DNA from: Pseudomonas fluorescens
Lineage (GTDB): Bacteria; Pseudomonadota; Gammaproteobacteria; Pseudomonadales; Pseudomonadaceae
Length of the DNA: 64,000 nucleotides
Direction: 5' to 3'
Assembly (NCBI RefSeq): GCF_902497775.2
Contig: NZ_OZ024668.1
Location: 1,263,826-1,327,825 of the forward strand
The notes beneath the pieces were generated by a model that saw nothing but the letters and a program-made list of their open reading frames with translations, was not told the DNA's origin and did no database searches. Position 1 is the stretch's first letter, and every line of letters begins with the position of its first letter. Below, in pieces: positions 20,984-29,934 of the stretch. The position numbers were made by a program, and so were the translations under genes.

Positions 20984-22186
20984 ATGCACAGTCCACTGAT
21001 GCCGGTTGAAGAAGCCCTGGAAAAACTGCTGGCGCTGGCCGAAGCTGCGCCAATCAAGGGCAGCGAGCAGGTCGCCCTGGCCGCCGCCGAAGGTCGCGTG
21101 CTGGCCCACGAACTGGTGTCGAGCCTCGACCTGCCGCCCTGGCCCAACAGTGCCATGGACGGTTACGCGCTGCGCCTGGCCGACTGGACGGGCGAGCCAT
21201 TGCCGGTCAGCCAGCGGGTCTTTGCCGGGCATTCGCCCGAGCCGCTGCAGCCTGGTACCTGCGCGCGGATTTTCACCGGTGCGCCGTTGCCGGTGGGGGC
21301 TGACTGCGTCGAAATGCAGGAGAACGCCGAGGTCCTGGGCGACCAGCGCGTGCGCTTCACCGAGCCACTGCGCATCGGTCAGAACATTCGCCCGCAAGGG
21401 CAGGAAACCCGGGTGGGCGAAGCGGTATTGGCTGCAGGCACGCGCCTTGGGCCCATCGAGCTGGGCTTGGCCGCGTCACTGGGCTGCGCCGAATTGACCG
21501 TTGTACGGCGAGTGAAAGTAGCGGTGCTGTCCACCGGTGACGAATTGGTCGAGCCCGGTTTGCCCTTGGGCCCCGGGCAGATCTACAACAGTAACCGGCG
21601 GCTGCTCGGCAGCTGGCTGCAACGCCTGGGCTGCGAAGTGATCGATGCCGGCATTCTTGCCGACGACCTGGAGAAAACCCGCAATTGTCTGGCCGGGTTG
21701 CAGGACGTTGACTTGATTCTTTCCACCGGAGGCGTTTCGGTGGGTGAGGCGGACTACCTGGGTATCGCCCTGCGTGAAGAGGGTGAGCTGTCGTTGTGGA
21801 AGCTGGCGATCAAGCCCGGCAAACCGCTGACATTCGGTCATTACAAAGGTGTGCCGGTCATCGGCCTGCCGGGCAATCCGGCTTCGACCCTGGTGACCTT
21901 CGGCCTGCTGACCCGGCCTTACCTGCTGCGCCGCCAGGGCGTTGCCGAGGTCACGCCGCTGCAGTTCCCGGTACCCGCAGGTTTCGACTGGCCCAAGGCC
22001 GGCAGCCGCCGCGAGTACCTGCGTGGCCGTCTGGAGCAGGGCAGTGCGCTGATCTACAAGAACCAGAGTTCGGGGGTGCTGCGCAGCGCCGCCTGGGCCC
22101 AGGGGCTGGTCGAAGTCCGTGAGGGCCAGACCCCGGGCAAGGGCGATATCGTGCAGTTCATTCCCTTGAGCGAGCTACTTGGTTGA
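20984..22186 (+). CDS. moeA: Molybdopterin molybdenumtransferase
   Basis: This 400-residue protein starts at ATG 20984, with GAGG upstream; an ATG five codons later is also possible. MoeA motifs are present: LPPWPNSAMDGYALR near 50, IFTGAPLPVGADCV near 100, VAVLSTGDELVEPG near 180, ILSTGGVSVGEADY near 250, and GLPGNPASTLVTF near 295. MoeA inserts molybdate into adenylated molybdopterin. The 3' end overlaps that of the convergent glycosyltransferase by 12 bases. Confidence 0.95.
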   Translation: MHSPLMPVEEALEKLLALAEAAPIKGSEQVALAAAEGRVLAHELVSSLDLPPWPNSAMDGYALRLADWTGEPLPVSQRVFAGHSPEPLQPGTCARIFTGAPLPVGADCVEMQENAEVLGDQRVRFTEPLRIGQNIRPQGQETRVGEAVLAAGTRLGPIELGLAASLGCAELTVVRRVKVAVLSTGDELVEPGLPLGPGQIYNSNRRLLGSWLQRLGCEVIDAGILADDLEKTRNCLAGLQDVDLILSTGGVSVGEADYLGIALREEGELSLWKLAIKPGKPLTFGHYKGVPVIGLPGNPASTLVTFGLLTRPYLLRRQGVAEVTPLQFPVPAGFDWPKAGSRREYLRGRLEQGSALIYKNQSSGVLRSAAWAQGLVEVREGQTPGKGDIVQFIPLSELLG

Positions 22187-23422
22187 ACGGCTGAGCAGGG
22201 TGCCGTCGATCAGGGCGGCACCACTCGGCGCGCGCAGGCTGGGGCGCGCATGCACGCTTTCCAGCTGGGCTGCGGCGATGCTCCAGTCGTGGCGGCTGCA
22301 GACAAACTCACGCGCCGCTTGCGACAGCTGGCGCAACCGCCAGGGTTGATTGAGCAGCTGGGTAATCATCAACGCCAACTGATCGCCGTCTTCGCTGGCC
22401 AGGTAATGCTCGCCCTGAATCACCTGCAGGCCTGACACGCCCTTGGCGGTGGTCACCACTGGCAGCCCGGCAGCCATGGCTTCCAGTACCTTGATCTTTG
22501 AGCCGCCGCCATAACGCAGTGGCGCAAAGAAGATCGCCGAGTTGCGTTGCAGCTCGCGCAGGTCAGGCAGGTAACCGATCCATTCGATCCGCGGGTCAGG
22601 CCAGCGCAACTTCCAGCTGGGCGGCAGGGCGTGGCCAACTACTGCCAGGCGCACCGCCGGGTTGCTCAGCCAGACTTGCGGCAGAATGTCCTCCAGTGCC
22701 CATTCGATGGCCTCGAGGTTGGCGCCGTACTCGAAGTTGCCGACAAACAGCAGGCGCTGGCTGCACAGCGATGGCTGGATATCCTGGTAATGCGCGCAAT
22801 CCACGCCATTGATCACCACCGAAACCGCCGAGCCGGTCGCCTGGCTGATGTGCTCGGCGTCCGTCGCGCTGACCGCCACCACTTCATGAGCCTGGCTGAG
22901 TACGCGGTTTTCCCAGCGCCGATAGCGCCAGCGATCGAAGGCATTGAATGGCCGCAGCCACAACGGCAAACGGTCATGACAGGCGGCGCCGTTGATCGAT
23001 TCGATATTGTGCTCGCTGAGCACGAACGGCAGTCCGCGCGCCTGCAGGGCTTTCTCGAACGGCTGGAAGCTGTAGCTGTGTTCGATCTGGATGACGTCCC
23101 AGGACTCTTCCAGCAATTGCTCGAAGCAGTGGCGCAGGTGCGGCGCCAGGCCATTGATGCTGGCGCGCATCGGGTAGCTGGCGTAGATCGCCGCCAGCAG
23201 GTTCAGCGGGCTGTGCAAGGGGCGCCTGGGCAGCACGATCAGGCGTTCGAGCAAGGGCTCCAACGCCTGTCGTGCCGCCTCGCTGGGAGGGATTTTCGAC
23301 TGCACCAGCAGGGTAATGCGGTGACCGCGCTGCGCCAGGTTGCGCAGCAGGTGGTATTGCCGGGTTTTACCGCCGCTGGTGGTCGGCCAGGGCAGGTAAG
23401 GTAGTGTCCACAGTACGCGCAT
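22175..23422 (-). CDS. Family 4-type glycosyltransferase
   Basis: This 415-residue GT-B fold enzyme begins MRVLWTLPYLPWPTTSGGKTR, with the substrate-facing GG loop. The C-terminal half has the nucleotide-sugar motif RYGGGSKIKVLEAMAAGLPVV near 310-330, as in GT4 enzymes, preceded by LLFVGNFEYGANLEAIEW near 225. It probably transfers a sugar from an NDP-donor to a lipid or polysaccharide acceptor at the cytoplasmic face. It lies 64 bases downstream of the GDP-mannose enzyme on the same strand, suggesting a mannosyl donor. No other polysaccharide genes adjoin, so the product is unknown. Confidence 0.85.
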   Translation of the reverse strand: MRVLWTLPYLPWPTTSGGKTRQYHLLRNLAQRGHRITLLVQSKIPPSEAARQALEPLLERLIVLPRRPLHSPLNLLAAIYASYPMRASINGLAPHLRHCFEQLLEESWDVIQIEHSYSFQPFEKALQARGLPFVLSEHNIESINGAACHDRLPLWLRPFNAFDRWRYRRWENRVLSQAHEVVAVSATDAEHISQATGSAVSVVINGVDCAHYQDIQPSLCSQRLLFVGNFEYGANLEAIEWALEDILPQVWLSNPAVRLAVVGHALPPSWKLRWPDPRIEWIGYLPDLRELQRNSAIFFAPLRYGGGSKIKVLEAMAAGLPVVTTAKGVSGLQVIQGEHYLASEDGDQLALMITQLLNQPWRLRQLSQAAREFVCSRHDWSIAAAQLESVHARPSLRAPSGAALIDGTLLSRSTK

Positions 23423-23486
23423 GACCCCTTTCCTCTGTGTTCAGGCGGGTAACGGCATGCAAATAAAAATGGACGCGTCGTGGCAG

Positions 23487-24941
23487 TCAGCTTGCGGCTG
23501 GCTCCGGGGCGCGTCCATAGATATCAGTAAAGCGCACGATGTCGTCCTCGCCCAGATATTCGCCACTTTGTACTTCAATCATTACCAGATCGATCACGCC
23601 CGGGTTGGTCAGGCGGTGCACCCGCCCGGGTTTGATGAAGGTCGATTCGTTGGTGTCGAGCAGAAACTCTTCTTCACCGTTGGTTACGCAGGCCATGCCG
23701 CTGACCACGATCCAGTGCTCGCTGCGGTGATGGTGCATCTGCAGCGACAGCGAGGCCTCGGGACGCACCATGATGCGCTTGATCTTGAACCGCGGGCCTT
23801 CCTCGAGCACGGTGTAGGTGCCCCACGGGCGGTTGACGGTGCGGTGCAGGCGGAAGGCGTCGTGGCCCTGGCGCTTGAGCTGCTGGGCGATCACCTTGAC
23901 CTCCTGGCTGCGTGCGGCATCGGCAATCAGCAGGGCATCGGGGGTGTCGATGATGATCAGGTTGTCCAGGCCCACCGCGCCGACCAGGCGTCGTGGCGAG
24001 TCGATGTAGCAATTGCGCACATCGTGCAGCACGGTTTCGCCGGTGCAACGGTTGCCCTGATGGTCGCCGGCCTTGAGTTCACGCACTGCCTCCCAGCTGC
24101 CGATATCGCTCCAGCCCAGTTGGCTGGGCAGTACCGCGACCTGCTGCGAGACTTCCATCACTGCATAGTCGATGGAAATGTCCGGCACCTGGGCAAAGCT
24201 GTCCGGGTCCAGCTCCACCTGGCACTCGCGTGCGCCTTCCTTGCACGGGCTCTGGGCCAAACAGTGGTTGACCGCCGCCAGCAGTTGCGGGGCGTGCTGT
24301 TCCAGTTCGTGCAGAATGGCATCGACGCGCATGCAGAACATTCCGGCATTCCACAGGTGCTGGCCGCCATCGAGGTACTGTTGGGCGGTGTCGCTGTCGG
24401 GCTTTTCGACAAAGCGTGCGACCTTGAAGCCGTTGGCGTCCAGAGCCTGGCCTTTTTCAATGTAGCCAAAACCGGTTTCGGCGCGGGTCGGCACCAGGCC
24501 GAAGGTGGTCAACCAGCCGTGGGCGGCCAGCGAGCGGGCCTGGCTGACAGCCTGGTCGAAGGCGTTGAGGTCGCTGATCAGATGATCAGCAGGCAGCACC
24601 AGCAATTGCGCATCTTCACCATACAGGCGGGCGCAGTGCAGGGCGGCGGCGGCGATGGCGGCGGCGGTGTTGCGACCAAAGGGTTCCAGGATGTAGTCCA
24701 GGGCCAGGTTGGCCTTGTTCAGTTGGCGGAACTCGTCCTGGGTGCGAAAGAACACCTCGCGGTTGGTCACCGTCAGGACCCGCTCGACATCAGCCAGGCG
24801 ACTGGCGCGGGCGAAGGTCTTTTGCAGCAGGCTCTGGCCATCGGGCAGGCGCATGAACGGCTTGGGCATGGTTTCGCGCGAAACCGGCCACAGGCGGGTG
24901 CCGGCGCCGCCAGCGATGATGCAAGGGATCAGAACACTCAT
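23487..24941 (-). CDS. Mannose-1-phosphate guanylyltransferase / mannose-6-phosphate isomerase
   Basis: The 484-residue bifunctional enzyme starts at ATG 24941 (MSVLIPCIIAGGAGTRLWPV), with GAGG nearby; longer in-frame starts are not supported. The pyrophosphorylase motif is residues 10-20. Further motifs are LILPADH-like LLVLPADHLI near 110, FVEKPD near 170, and NAGMFCMR near 200. The C-terminal isomerase cupin has RPWGTYTVLEEGPRFKIKR near 375 and MHHHRSEHWIVVSG near 410. It belongs to the AlgA/PslB/WbpW family, which makes GDP-mannose. Several paralogs are common in Pseudomonas; I cannot tell which pathway this one serves. Confidence 0.92.
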   Translation of the reverse strand: MSVLIPCIIAGGAGTRLWPVSRETMPKPFMRLPDGQSLLQKTFARASRLADVERVLTVTNREVFFRTQDEFRQLNKANLALDYILEPFGRNTAAAIAAAALHCARLYGEDAQLLVLPADHLISDLNAFDQAVSQARSLAAHGWLTTFGLVPTRAETGFGYIEKGQALDANGFKVARFVEKPDSDTAQQYLDGGQHLWNAGMFCMRVDAILHELEQHAPQLLAAVNHCLAQSPCKEGARECQVELDPDSFAQVPDISIDYAVMEVSQQVAVLPSQLGWSDIGSWEAVRELKAGDHQGNRCTGETVLHDVRNCYIDSPRRLVGAVGLDNLIIIDTPDALLIADAARSQEVKVIAQQLKRQGHDAFRLHRTVNRPWGTYTVLEEGPRFKIKRIMVRPEASLSLQMHHHRSEHWIVVSGMACVTNGEEEFLLDTNESTFIKPGRVHRLTNPGVIDLVMIEVQSGEYLGEDDIVRFTDIYGRAPEPAAS

Positions 24942-25221
24942 CTCACAGCCTCGAGTCAGGGGCACTGCCTGGGCAGTGCGGCAAAAGTAAACAGAGCAAC
25001 CTGGCAGGCTTTTGCGCAATGAGTCAATAAACTGACTTTTACCACTGGCGTCGTCCATGAAGGCCAAATATTTGTCGAATGATGCCCCTCGGCGACGAAG
25101 CTTTCAATGATATTTGTGTGAATCGTGTGCGAATTTCTGCTGAAACGTTAACGGTGATGCAGTAAAGGCACGTAAGAAAAGGTCGAGATACTCGACGCTC
25201 AATTCTTTGGGGAACGCACAC

Positions 25222-26121
25222 ATGGCGCAGCAAAAGGCATTGGTGATCCTGCATGGCAAGCAGGCCATGAACGAGGAGGTACGCGCAGCCGTGACCGCCA
25301 TGCGTGAGCGTGGCTGGCAGCTGGATGTGCGCCTGACCTGGGAGGCCGGTGACGCCCAGCGTCTGGTGGAAGAAGCGTTGGCAGCCGGCTATCCGCACCT
25401 GGTGGCTGCGGGGGGGGATGGCACCTTGCGCGATGTCGCCGAGGCCATGGCCCGTGCCGATACCGACGCCAGCCTGGTGTTGCTGGCGCTGGGCACCGCC
25501 AATGACTTCGCCCGGGCCGCCGGCGTGCCGCTGGAGCCGGCACAGGCCCTGGCGTTGCTGGAGGTGCCCGCCCAGACCATTGACCTGGGCGAGGTCGGTG
25601 GGCAGGTTTTTCTGAATATGGCTACCGGTGGATTCGGCAGCCAGGTCACCGCCAACACCTCCGAAGACCTGAAAAAGGTCCTCGGCGCTGCGGCCTACCT
25701 GTTCACCGGGCTGTCGCGCTTCAGCGAGCTGCGCGCCGCTTCGGTCGAGTTGCATGGCCCGGATTTTCAATGGCAGGGCGAGCTGCTGGCGCTGGGCATC
25801 GGCAACGGTCGACAGGCCGGAGGCGGGCACGTGCTGTGCCCGCAGGCGCACGTCGATGATGGTTTGCTCGATATCAGCATCCTGCCAGCGCCCCAGGAAG
25901 TGGTCGGTACCTTGCGCGGCTTGCTCAGCGATGGTCTCGGGCTGGACAGCATGTTTGTTCGTGCGCGCCTGCCGTGGGTCGAGATCAAGAGCTCGCAAGG
26001 CCTGGACATCAACCTCGATGGCGAGCCGCTGCAGGGCGACGACCTGCGCTTTCAGGCGCTGCCGGCGGCTTTGCGCGTGCACCTGCCAGCAGATTCGCCG
26101 CTGCTCAGTCGTCGAGGCTGA
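25222..26121 (+). CDS. yegS: YegS-type lipid kinase
   Basis: This 299-residue protein starts at ATG 25222 (MAQQKALVILHGKQ), with GGGGAA upstream. It has the diacylglycerol-kinase catalytic motif AAGGDGTLRDVAEAM near 65, ALGTANDFARAAG near 92, and NMATGGFGSQVTANT near 135. YegS phosphorylates phosphatidylglycerol in vitro. The C terminus contains SLDI-type INLDGEPLQGDDL near 270. The 3' end overlaps the convergent response regulator by 17 bases. Confidence 0.9.
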   Translation: MAQQKALVILHGKQAMNEEVRAAVTAMRERGWQLDVRLTWEAGDAQRLVEEALAAGYPHLVAAGGDGTLRDVAEAMARADTDASLVLLALGTANDFARAAGVPLEPAQALALLEVPAQTIDLGEVGGQVFLNMATGGFGSQVTANTSEDLKKVLGAAAYLFTGLSRFSELRAASVELHGPDFQWQGELLALGIGNGRQAGGGHVLCPQAHVDDGLLDISILPAPQEVVGTLRGLLSDGLGLDSMFVRARLPWVEIKSSQGLDINLDGEPLQGDDLRFQALPAALRVHLPADSPLLSRRG

Positions 26122-26764
26122 TGATTTGTTCGCGCACGGCAAACAGCACCAGGCCAGCGACGTCGTAGATCTGCAGGCGTTTCATGATCTGCGAGCGGTG
26201 GGTTTCCACGGTCTTGATGCTCAGGCCCAGGCCCTGGGCGATTTCCCGCGTCGATTTGCCGCGCACGATCAGGCGCAGGATTTCCAGTTGGCGGGCGGTG
26301 AGGTTGTGCTTTTCGGCCGCTTCCGGCTTGTTCGACTGGGCACGCAGCAGCGCCTGGTTGATCACCGTGTGGGCAATCGCCGGGCTCAGGTAGCGCTCGT
26401 TGCCGCGCAGCGCGGCCAGGGCCTGCTCAAGCTCGGTGGCAGTGGTGTCCTTGAGCAGATAACCATGGGCGCCGCTTTCCAGCGCCTGCATGATCAGCTC
26501 CGGGTCGGTGTGCATGGAAAGGATTAGCACCTTGCTGCGACAGCCAGCGGTGCGCAAGCGGGCCAGGGCGTCCAGGCCACTGGTGCAGCGCATGGAGATA
26601 TCCAGCAGGACGATGTCCGGGTCCAGTTTCATGACCAGTTCGGGCACCTGGCTGCCGTCGTTGGCTTCGCCGATCACGGCATAACCGGGTATGTCGGATA
26701 CCAGCGCGCGAACTCCTGCGCGGATCAGTGAGTGGTCATCGACCAACAGCAATGTACAGGTCAT
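26105..26764 (-). CDS. NarL/FixJ-family response regulator
   Basis: The 219-residue protein has a receiver domain (about 1-120) with acidic pair D9-D10, phosphoacceptor D55 in IVLLDISM, and lysine in YLLKDTTATE near 107. The C-terminal LuxR-type helix-turn-helix, LTARQLEILRLIVRGKSTRE and TVETHRSQIMKRL, is at about 150-200. It overlaps the upstream histidine kinase by four bases (ATGA-type), so the pair is a translationally coupled two-component system. Target genes and signal are unknown. Confidence 0.92.
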   Translation of the reverse strand: MTCTLLLVDDHSLIRAGVRALVSDIPGYAVIGEANDGSQVPELVMKLDPDIVLLDISMRCTSGLDALARLRTAGCRSKVLILSMHTDPELIMQALESGAHGYLLKDTTATELEQALAALRGNERYLSPAIAHTVINQALLRAQSNKPEAAEKHNLTARQLEILRLIVRGKSTREIAQGLGLSIKTVETHRSQIMKRLQIYDVAGLVLFAVREQIISLDD

Positions 26765-27651
26765 GGGGCGTTACTTGTCTTGGCGCGTTCAAGGGTGCGC
26801 GCAGGCCAGGGAAACAGGGCGTCGATCTGGGTGCCCAGGCCGGGTTGGCTGTTGACCGACAGTGTGCCATTGAGCAGGCCGACGCGCTCGAGCATTCCGG
26901 CCATGCCGCGTTGGCCTTCATCGGCCGGGCTGCTGGCAGGCGAAAAGCCCAGGCCGTCATCACTGATCGACAGCGCCAGGCCTTCGGGCTGACGCTGGAT
27001 GCGCACCATCAGGTTCTTGGCCTTGGCATGGCGCAGGATGTTGGTCACCGCCTCCTGGGTGATGCGAAAGGCGGCAATGGCCATGTCTTCGGGAAGGCCG
27101 CCCAGGCGCTGGCGGCACTCCAGGCTCCAGTGCACGTCGGTGTTTTCCAGGGCGCGCAGCAGGTGCGCGCGCAGGCTGGCCTCCAGGCCCAGGCTGGCCA
27201 ATTGCCTTGGATTGAGGATCGCCGTGACATCGCGCACGTTGGCCAGGGTATCGTCCAGCGTGCTGCGCAAGGTGCTGCAGTGCTCCTGCAGTTCGGCCGG
27301 GGCGCGGCGTTGCAGCCAGTCGGCTTGCAGCTTGGCGGCAGTCAGCAACTGGCCAATGTCGTCGTGCAGTTCGCGGCTCAGGCGCTGGCGTTCGCTTTCC
27401 TGCACCTTGAGCAGCCGGTCGGCCAGTTCCGCCGGGCGCAGGGCAATCGAACGCGCCCACTGGCGCAGTTGCCAGGCAATGCTCAGCAGGGCAATCAGCT
27501 GAAGGGCCAGGGCCGCCGCCGGCAGCGGTCGCTCAAGCAGGTACAAGGCCAGGTTGACGGCAACCGAAGCCAGGCACAGCAGGGCGGTCGCCCAGCGCAA
27601 CAGAGCGGCTCCGGGGCGCCAGCACTTGAGTGTCTTGAGGCTTGAGAACAT
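26761..27651 (-). CDS. HisKA_3-type sensor histidine kinase
   Basis: This 296-residue protein is taken from ATG 27651; a GTG five codons upstream is also open, and neither start has a clear ribosome site. Two hydrophobic segments (about 15-40 and 43-65) anchor it with almost no periplasmic loop, so it may sense membrane or cytoplasmic signals. The dimerisation motif ERQRLSRELHDDIGQLL carries the phospho-His at about 96. The ATPase domain has FRITQEAVTNILRHAKA (N box) near 195 and LSISDDGLGF (G1) near 225. It is coupled to the response regulator gene. Confidence 0.91.
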   Translation of the reverse strand: MFSSLKTLKCWRPGAALLRWATALLCLASVAVNLALYLLERPLPAAALALQLIALLSIAWQLRQWARSIALRPAELADRLLKVQESERQRLSRELHDDIGQLLTAAKLQADWLQRRAPAELQEHCSTLRSTLDDTLANVRDVTAILNPRQLASLGLEASLRAHLLRALENTDVHWSLECRQRLGGLPEDMAIAAFRITQEAVTNILRHAKAKNLMVRIQRQPEGLALSISDDGLGFSPASSPADEGQRGMAGMLERVGLLNGTLSVNSQPGLGTQIDALFPWPARTLERAKTSNAP

Positions 27652-28087
27652 AGAAAATGAAGCCACTGAAATATCGCTGTTGAAAGCCTTGCAAAGGTCG
27701 AACTAGAGGCTTTTGTCGAATTGCCTTCAATAACGTTTAAATGCCGGCGCTGGGGTTACGGGGATGAAAGTCTGCGCTCGGCATCTTGTGGATCCGGGTG
27801 CGCTGCAGGTGTTCATCAGCGCGCATGGTATCACTTCAAATACAATTGGTCGCGAACTCTGATAACTGACTGAATAGCCAGATTTTACGGGCTGGCACGG
27901 CGGTTCCGATTGCCTTCGAATCTAGCACTTTGCCATCAGTTTGCGGAACAGTATTTTTGTCCGATATCAATTAAACGGAGTGTTTCTTTCAGGCAATTAG
28001 AGGTGCCGGAAAATACACTAAGTTTGAGCTTAGTGTGCACTCGTCAAAAGGCTGGTTATCTTCATCAGGGCAGTGTTGTTATGTCCC
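27652..28087. other. Noncoding AT-richer interval upstream of the histidine kinase
   Basis: This 436-base interval is clearly lower in GC than its surroundings and lacks a credible gene. It holds one perfect inverted repeat, ACACTAAG (28015-28022) with CTTAGTGT (28029-28036), around a TTTGAG loop. A short frame at 27910-28101 has no ribosome site or coding-like composition. It separates two minus-strand units and probably contains the kinase promoter. Confidence 0.45.
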
Positions 28088-28615
28088 TTAGTTGCCCCTG
28101 ATTGGCGAAGAAAGTGCAGTGACATGCGCGGCGTCAGGCGCAGTCAGTGACGGGGCGGGGTGTTCGCAGGTGTGCCGGGTTTCGATGCATGAGGCGCAGG
28201 CCAGAGCGTCTTGCGGGCTCAGGGCGCTGGCCAGGGTGTCGAGCAACTGCACCTGTTCCTCGGTGTCCAGGCTCAGGCGGCCGGTGTGCGGATCGATCAA
28301 TTCCAATTGCCAGGCCAGCAGGGTCAGGCAGCTTTCCAGGGCTTGCAGGGCTTCACCTTGCAGCGCCGGTTGCGCCTGCGCCGGCTCCAGCAGCGCTTGC
28401 AATTGCTGGCTGTAGGCCGCGACTTCGACCAGGCCAAGGGCCTGCGCGCGTTCCACCAGGGTCGCCAGGGTATCGTTGAGGCAGTGGCAGGCATCCGGAT
28501 CGTTGTCGATCAGTTGCAGGTGCAGCAGGCATTCTTCTGCCTTGGTCAGCAGCACCTGAGCGTCGATCAGGAAATCCTGCAGGGCGCTGTTGTGCAGTGC
28601 GTCGTTAGCCATCAT
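28088..28615 (-). CDS. Hpt-like helical protein of unknown function
   Basis: This 175-residue protein starts at ATG 28615 (MMANDALHNSALQDFLIDAQ), with GGAG five bases upstream. It is nearly all helix. The segment DACHCLNDTLATLVERAQALGLVEVAAYSQQL at about 40-72 resembles the Hpt/CheA-P1 pattern in which a His leads a helix and GL precedes a second helix. The usual HxxKG is not intact, so phosphotransfer is doubtful. It is divergent from cheV, suggesting a link to chemotaxis. The acidic/Cys-rich C terminus (CASCIETRHTCEH) has no known match. Confidence 0.7.
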   Translation of the reverse strand: MMANDALHNSALQDFLIDAQVLLTKAEECLLHLQLIDNDPDACHCLNDTLATLVERAQALGLVEVAAYSQQLQALLEPAQAQPALQGEALQALESCLTLLAWQLELIDPHTGRLSLDTEEQVQLLDTLASALSPQDALACASCIETRHTCEHPAPSLTAPDAAHVTALSSPIRGN

Positions 28616-28958
28616 TTGGCTCCAGCGCGAAAGGCTGGAGCAGGGGCTGGCCACCATGAGGCGATCGCTGACAAAAGCCTGACTCCGTTCATGCAATGAG
28701 AATGGCGTCACATTAATGGCTAATGGATATTGCGAACATCAGGTCTCACCCGATTGTCACTAGGGGATTCCCTGATACGGTGGTTTCGATACGACCCTTT
28801 GCGGGTGTTTGCAACCGCGGAGAGGTGAGCGCAGTAAAGCATGATGGTAAAATGACATCAATGGGCTGCAGAGCATTTTCTTCAAGGGGTCAAGCTCTGC
28901 GGTAAACGGCCGATACAGGGCCATTGGGATCATTTTCGACACATCTGGGGGCTCTTCG

Positions 28959-29894
28959 ATGGCTGGCATTCTCGACACGGTAGACCAAAGAACGCAGCTG
29001 GTAGGCGAGAACCGCCTGGAAATCCTGATGTTCCGCCTGGCGGGCCGGCAATTGTTCGCGATCAACGTGTTCAAGGTCCAGGAAGTGCTACAGATGCCCA
29101 AGCTGACCCTGATGCCGCAGCGTCATGCGTACGTCTGCGGCGTGGTCAACCTGCGTGGCCAGACCCTGCCGGTGATCGACCTGTCCCAGGCCATCGGCAT
29201 GCGTCCGCTGGAGCCAGGCCCGGGCAGCACCATCATCGTCACCGAGTACAACCGCTCGGTGCAGGCCTTTTTGGTGGGCGGTGTCGACCGCATCGTCAAC
29301 ATGAACTGGGAAGCCATCATGCCGCCGCCGACCAGCGCCGGTCGCCAGCATTACCTGACGGCGATCAGCAAGGTCGACGAGCAACTGGTGGAAATCATCG
29401 ACGTCGAGAAGGTGCTGGCTGAAATCGTCCCGTACAGCGCCAAGGTGTCGCGCGACAAGCTCGAAGATCCGGTGCTGGCCCGTGCCCGCGGTCGCGAAGT
29501 GTTGCTGGTCGACGACTCCACCGTAGCCCTGGCACAGTTGCGCGACACCTTGTCGCAACTGGGGGTGAAGATGCACGTGGCCAGTGATGGCCTCAAGGCC
29601 TTGCGCATGCTCAAGGGCTGGGCCGATGCCGGCGAGGATGTCTGCGAGAAGCTGCTGATGGTCTTCACCGATGCCGAGATGCCGGAAATGGACGGTTATC
29701 GCCTGACTACCGAAATCCGCAACGACCCGCGCCTGCGTTCGTTGTATGTGGTGCTGCACACGTCGCTGTCGGGCAGCTTCAACGAATCGATGGTGAAGAA
29801 GGTTGGCTGCGACAACTTCCTGTCCAAATTCCAGCCCGACAAACTGGTCGATGTCGTGCGCCAACGGCTGATGCTGGATGAAGCCACGGCCTGA
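28959..29894 (+). CDS. cheV: Chemotaxis coupling protein CheV
   Basis: The 311-residue protein joins a CheW domain (about 15-155) to a receiver domain (about 175-305). CheW motifs include LAGRQLFAINVFKVQEVLQM near 23 and VVNLRGQTLPVIDLSQAIG near 60. The receiver has VLLVDDSTVALAQLRDTL near 180, the phosphoacceptor Asp238 in VFTDAEMPEMDGY, and a conserved Lys near the end (FLSKFQPDKLV). CheV couples receptors to CheA and can adapt signalling by phosphorylation. Two chemoreceptors occur elsewhere in this window. Confidence 0.95.
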   Translation: MAGILDTVDQRTQLVGENRLEILMFRLAGRQLFAINVFKVQEVLQMPKLTLMPQRHAYVCGVVNLRGQTLPVIDLSQAIGMRPLEPGPGSTIIVTEYNRSVQAFLVGGVDRIVNMNWEAIMPPPTSAGRQHYLTAISKVDEQLVEIIDVEKVLAEIVPYSAKVSRDKLEDPVLARARGREVLLVDDSTVALAQLRDTLSQLGVKMHVASDGLKALRMLKGWADAGEDVCEKLLMVFTDAEMPEMDGYRLTTEIRNDPRLRSLYVVLHTSLSGSFNESMVKKVGCDNFLSKFQPDKLVDVVRQRLMLDEATA

Positions 29895-29934
29895 GTCGGT
29901 ATAAGCTAGGGTTTTAACCGACACAAGGCAGGTC

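Noticed and set aside
27910..28101. A 63-codon plus-strand frame in the AT-rich interval
   Set aside because: No ribosome site and no coding-like composition.
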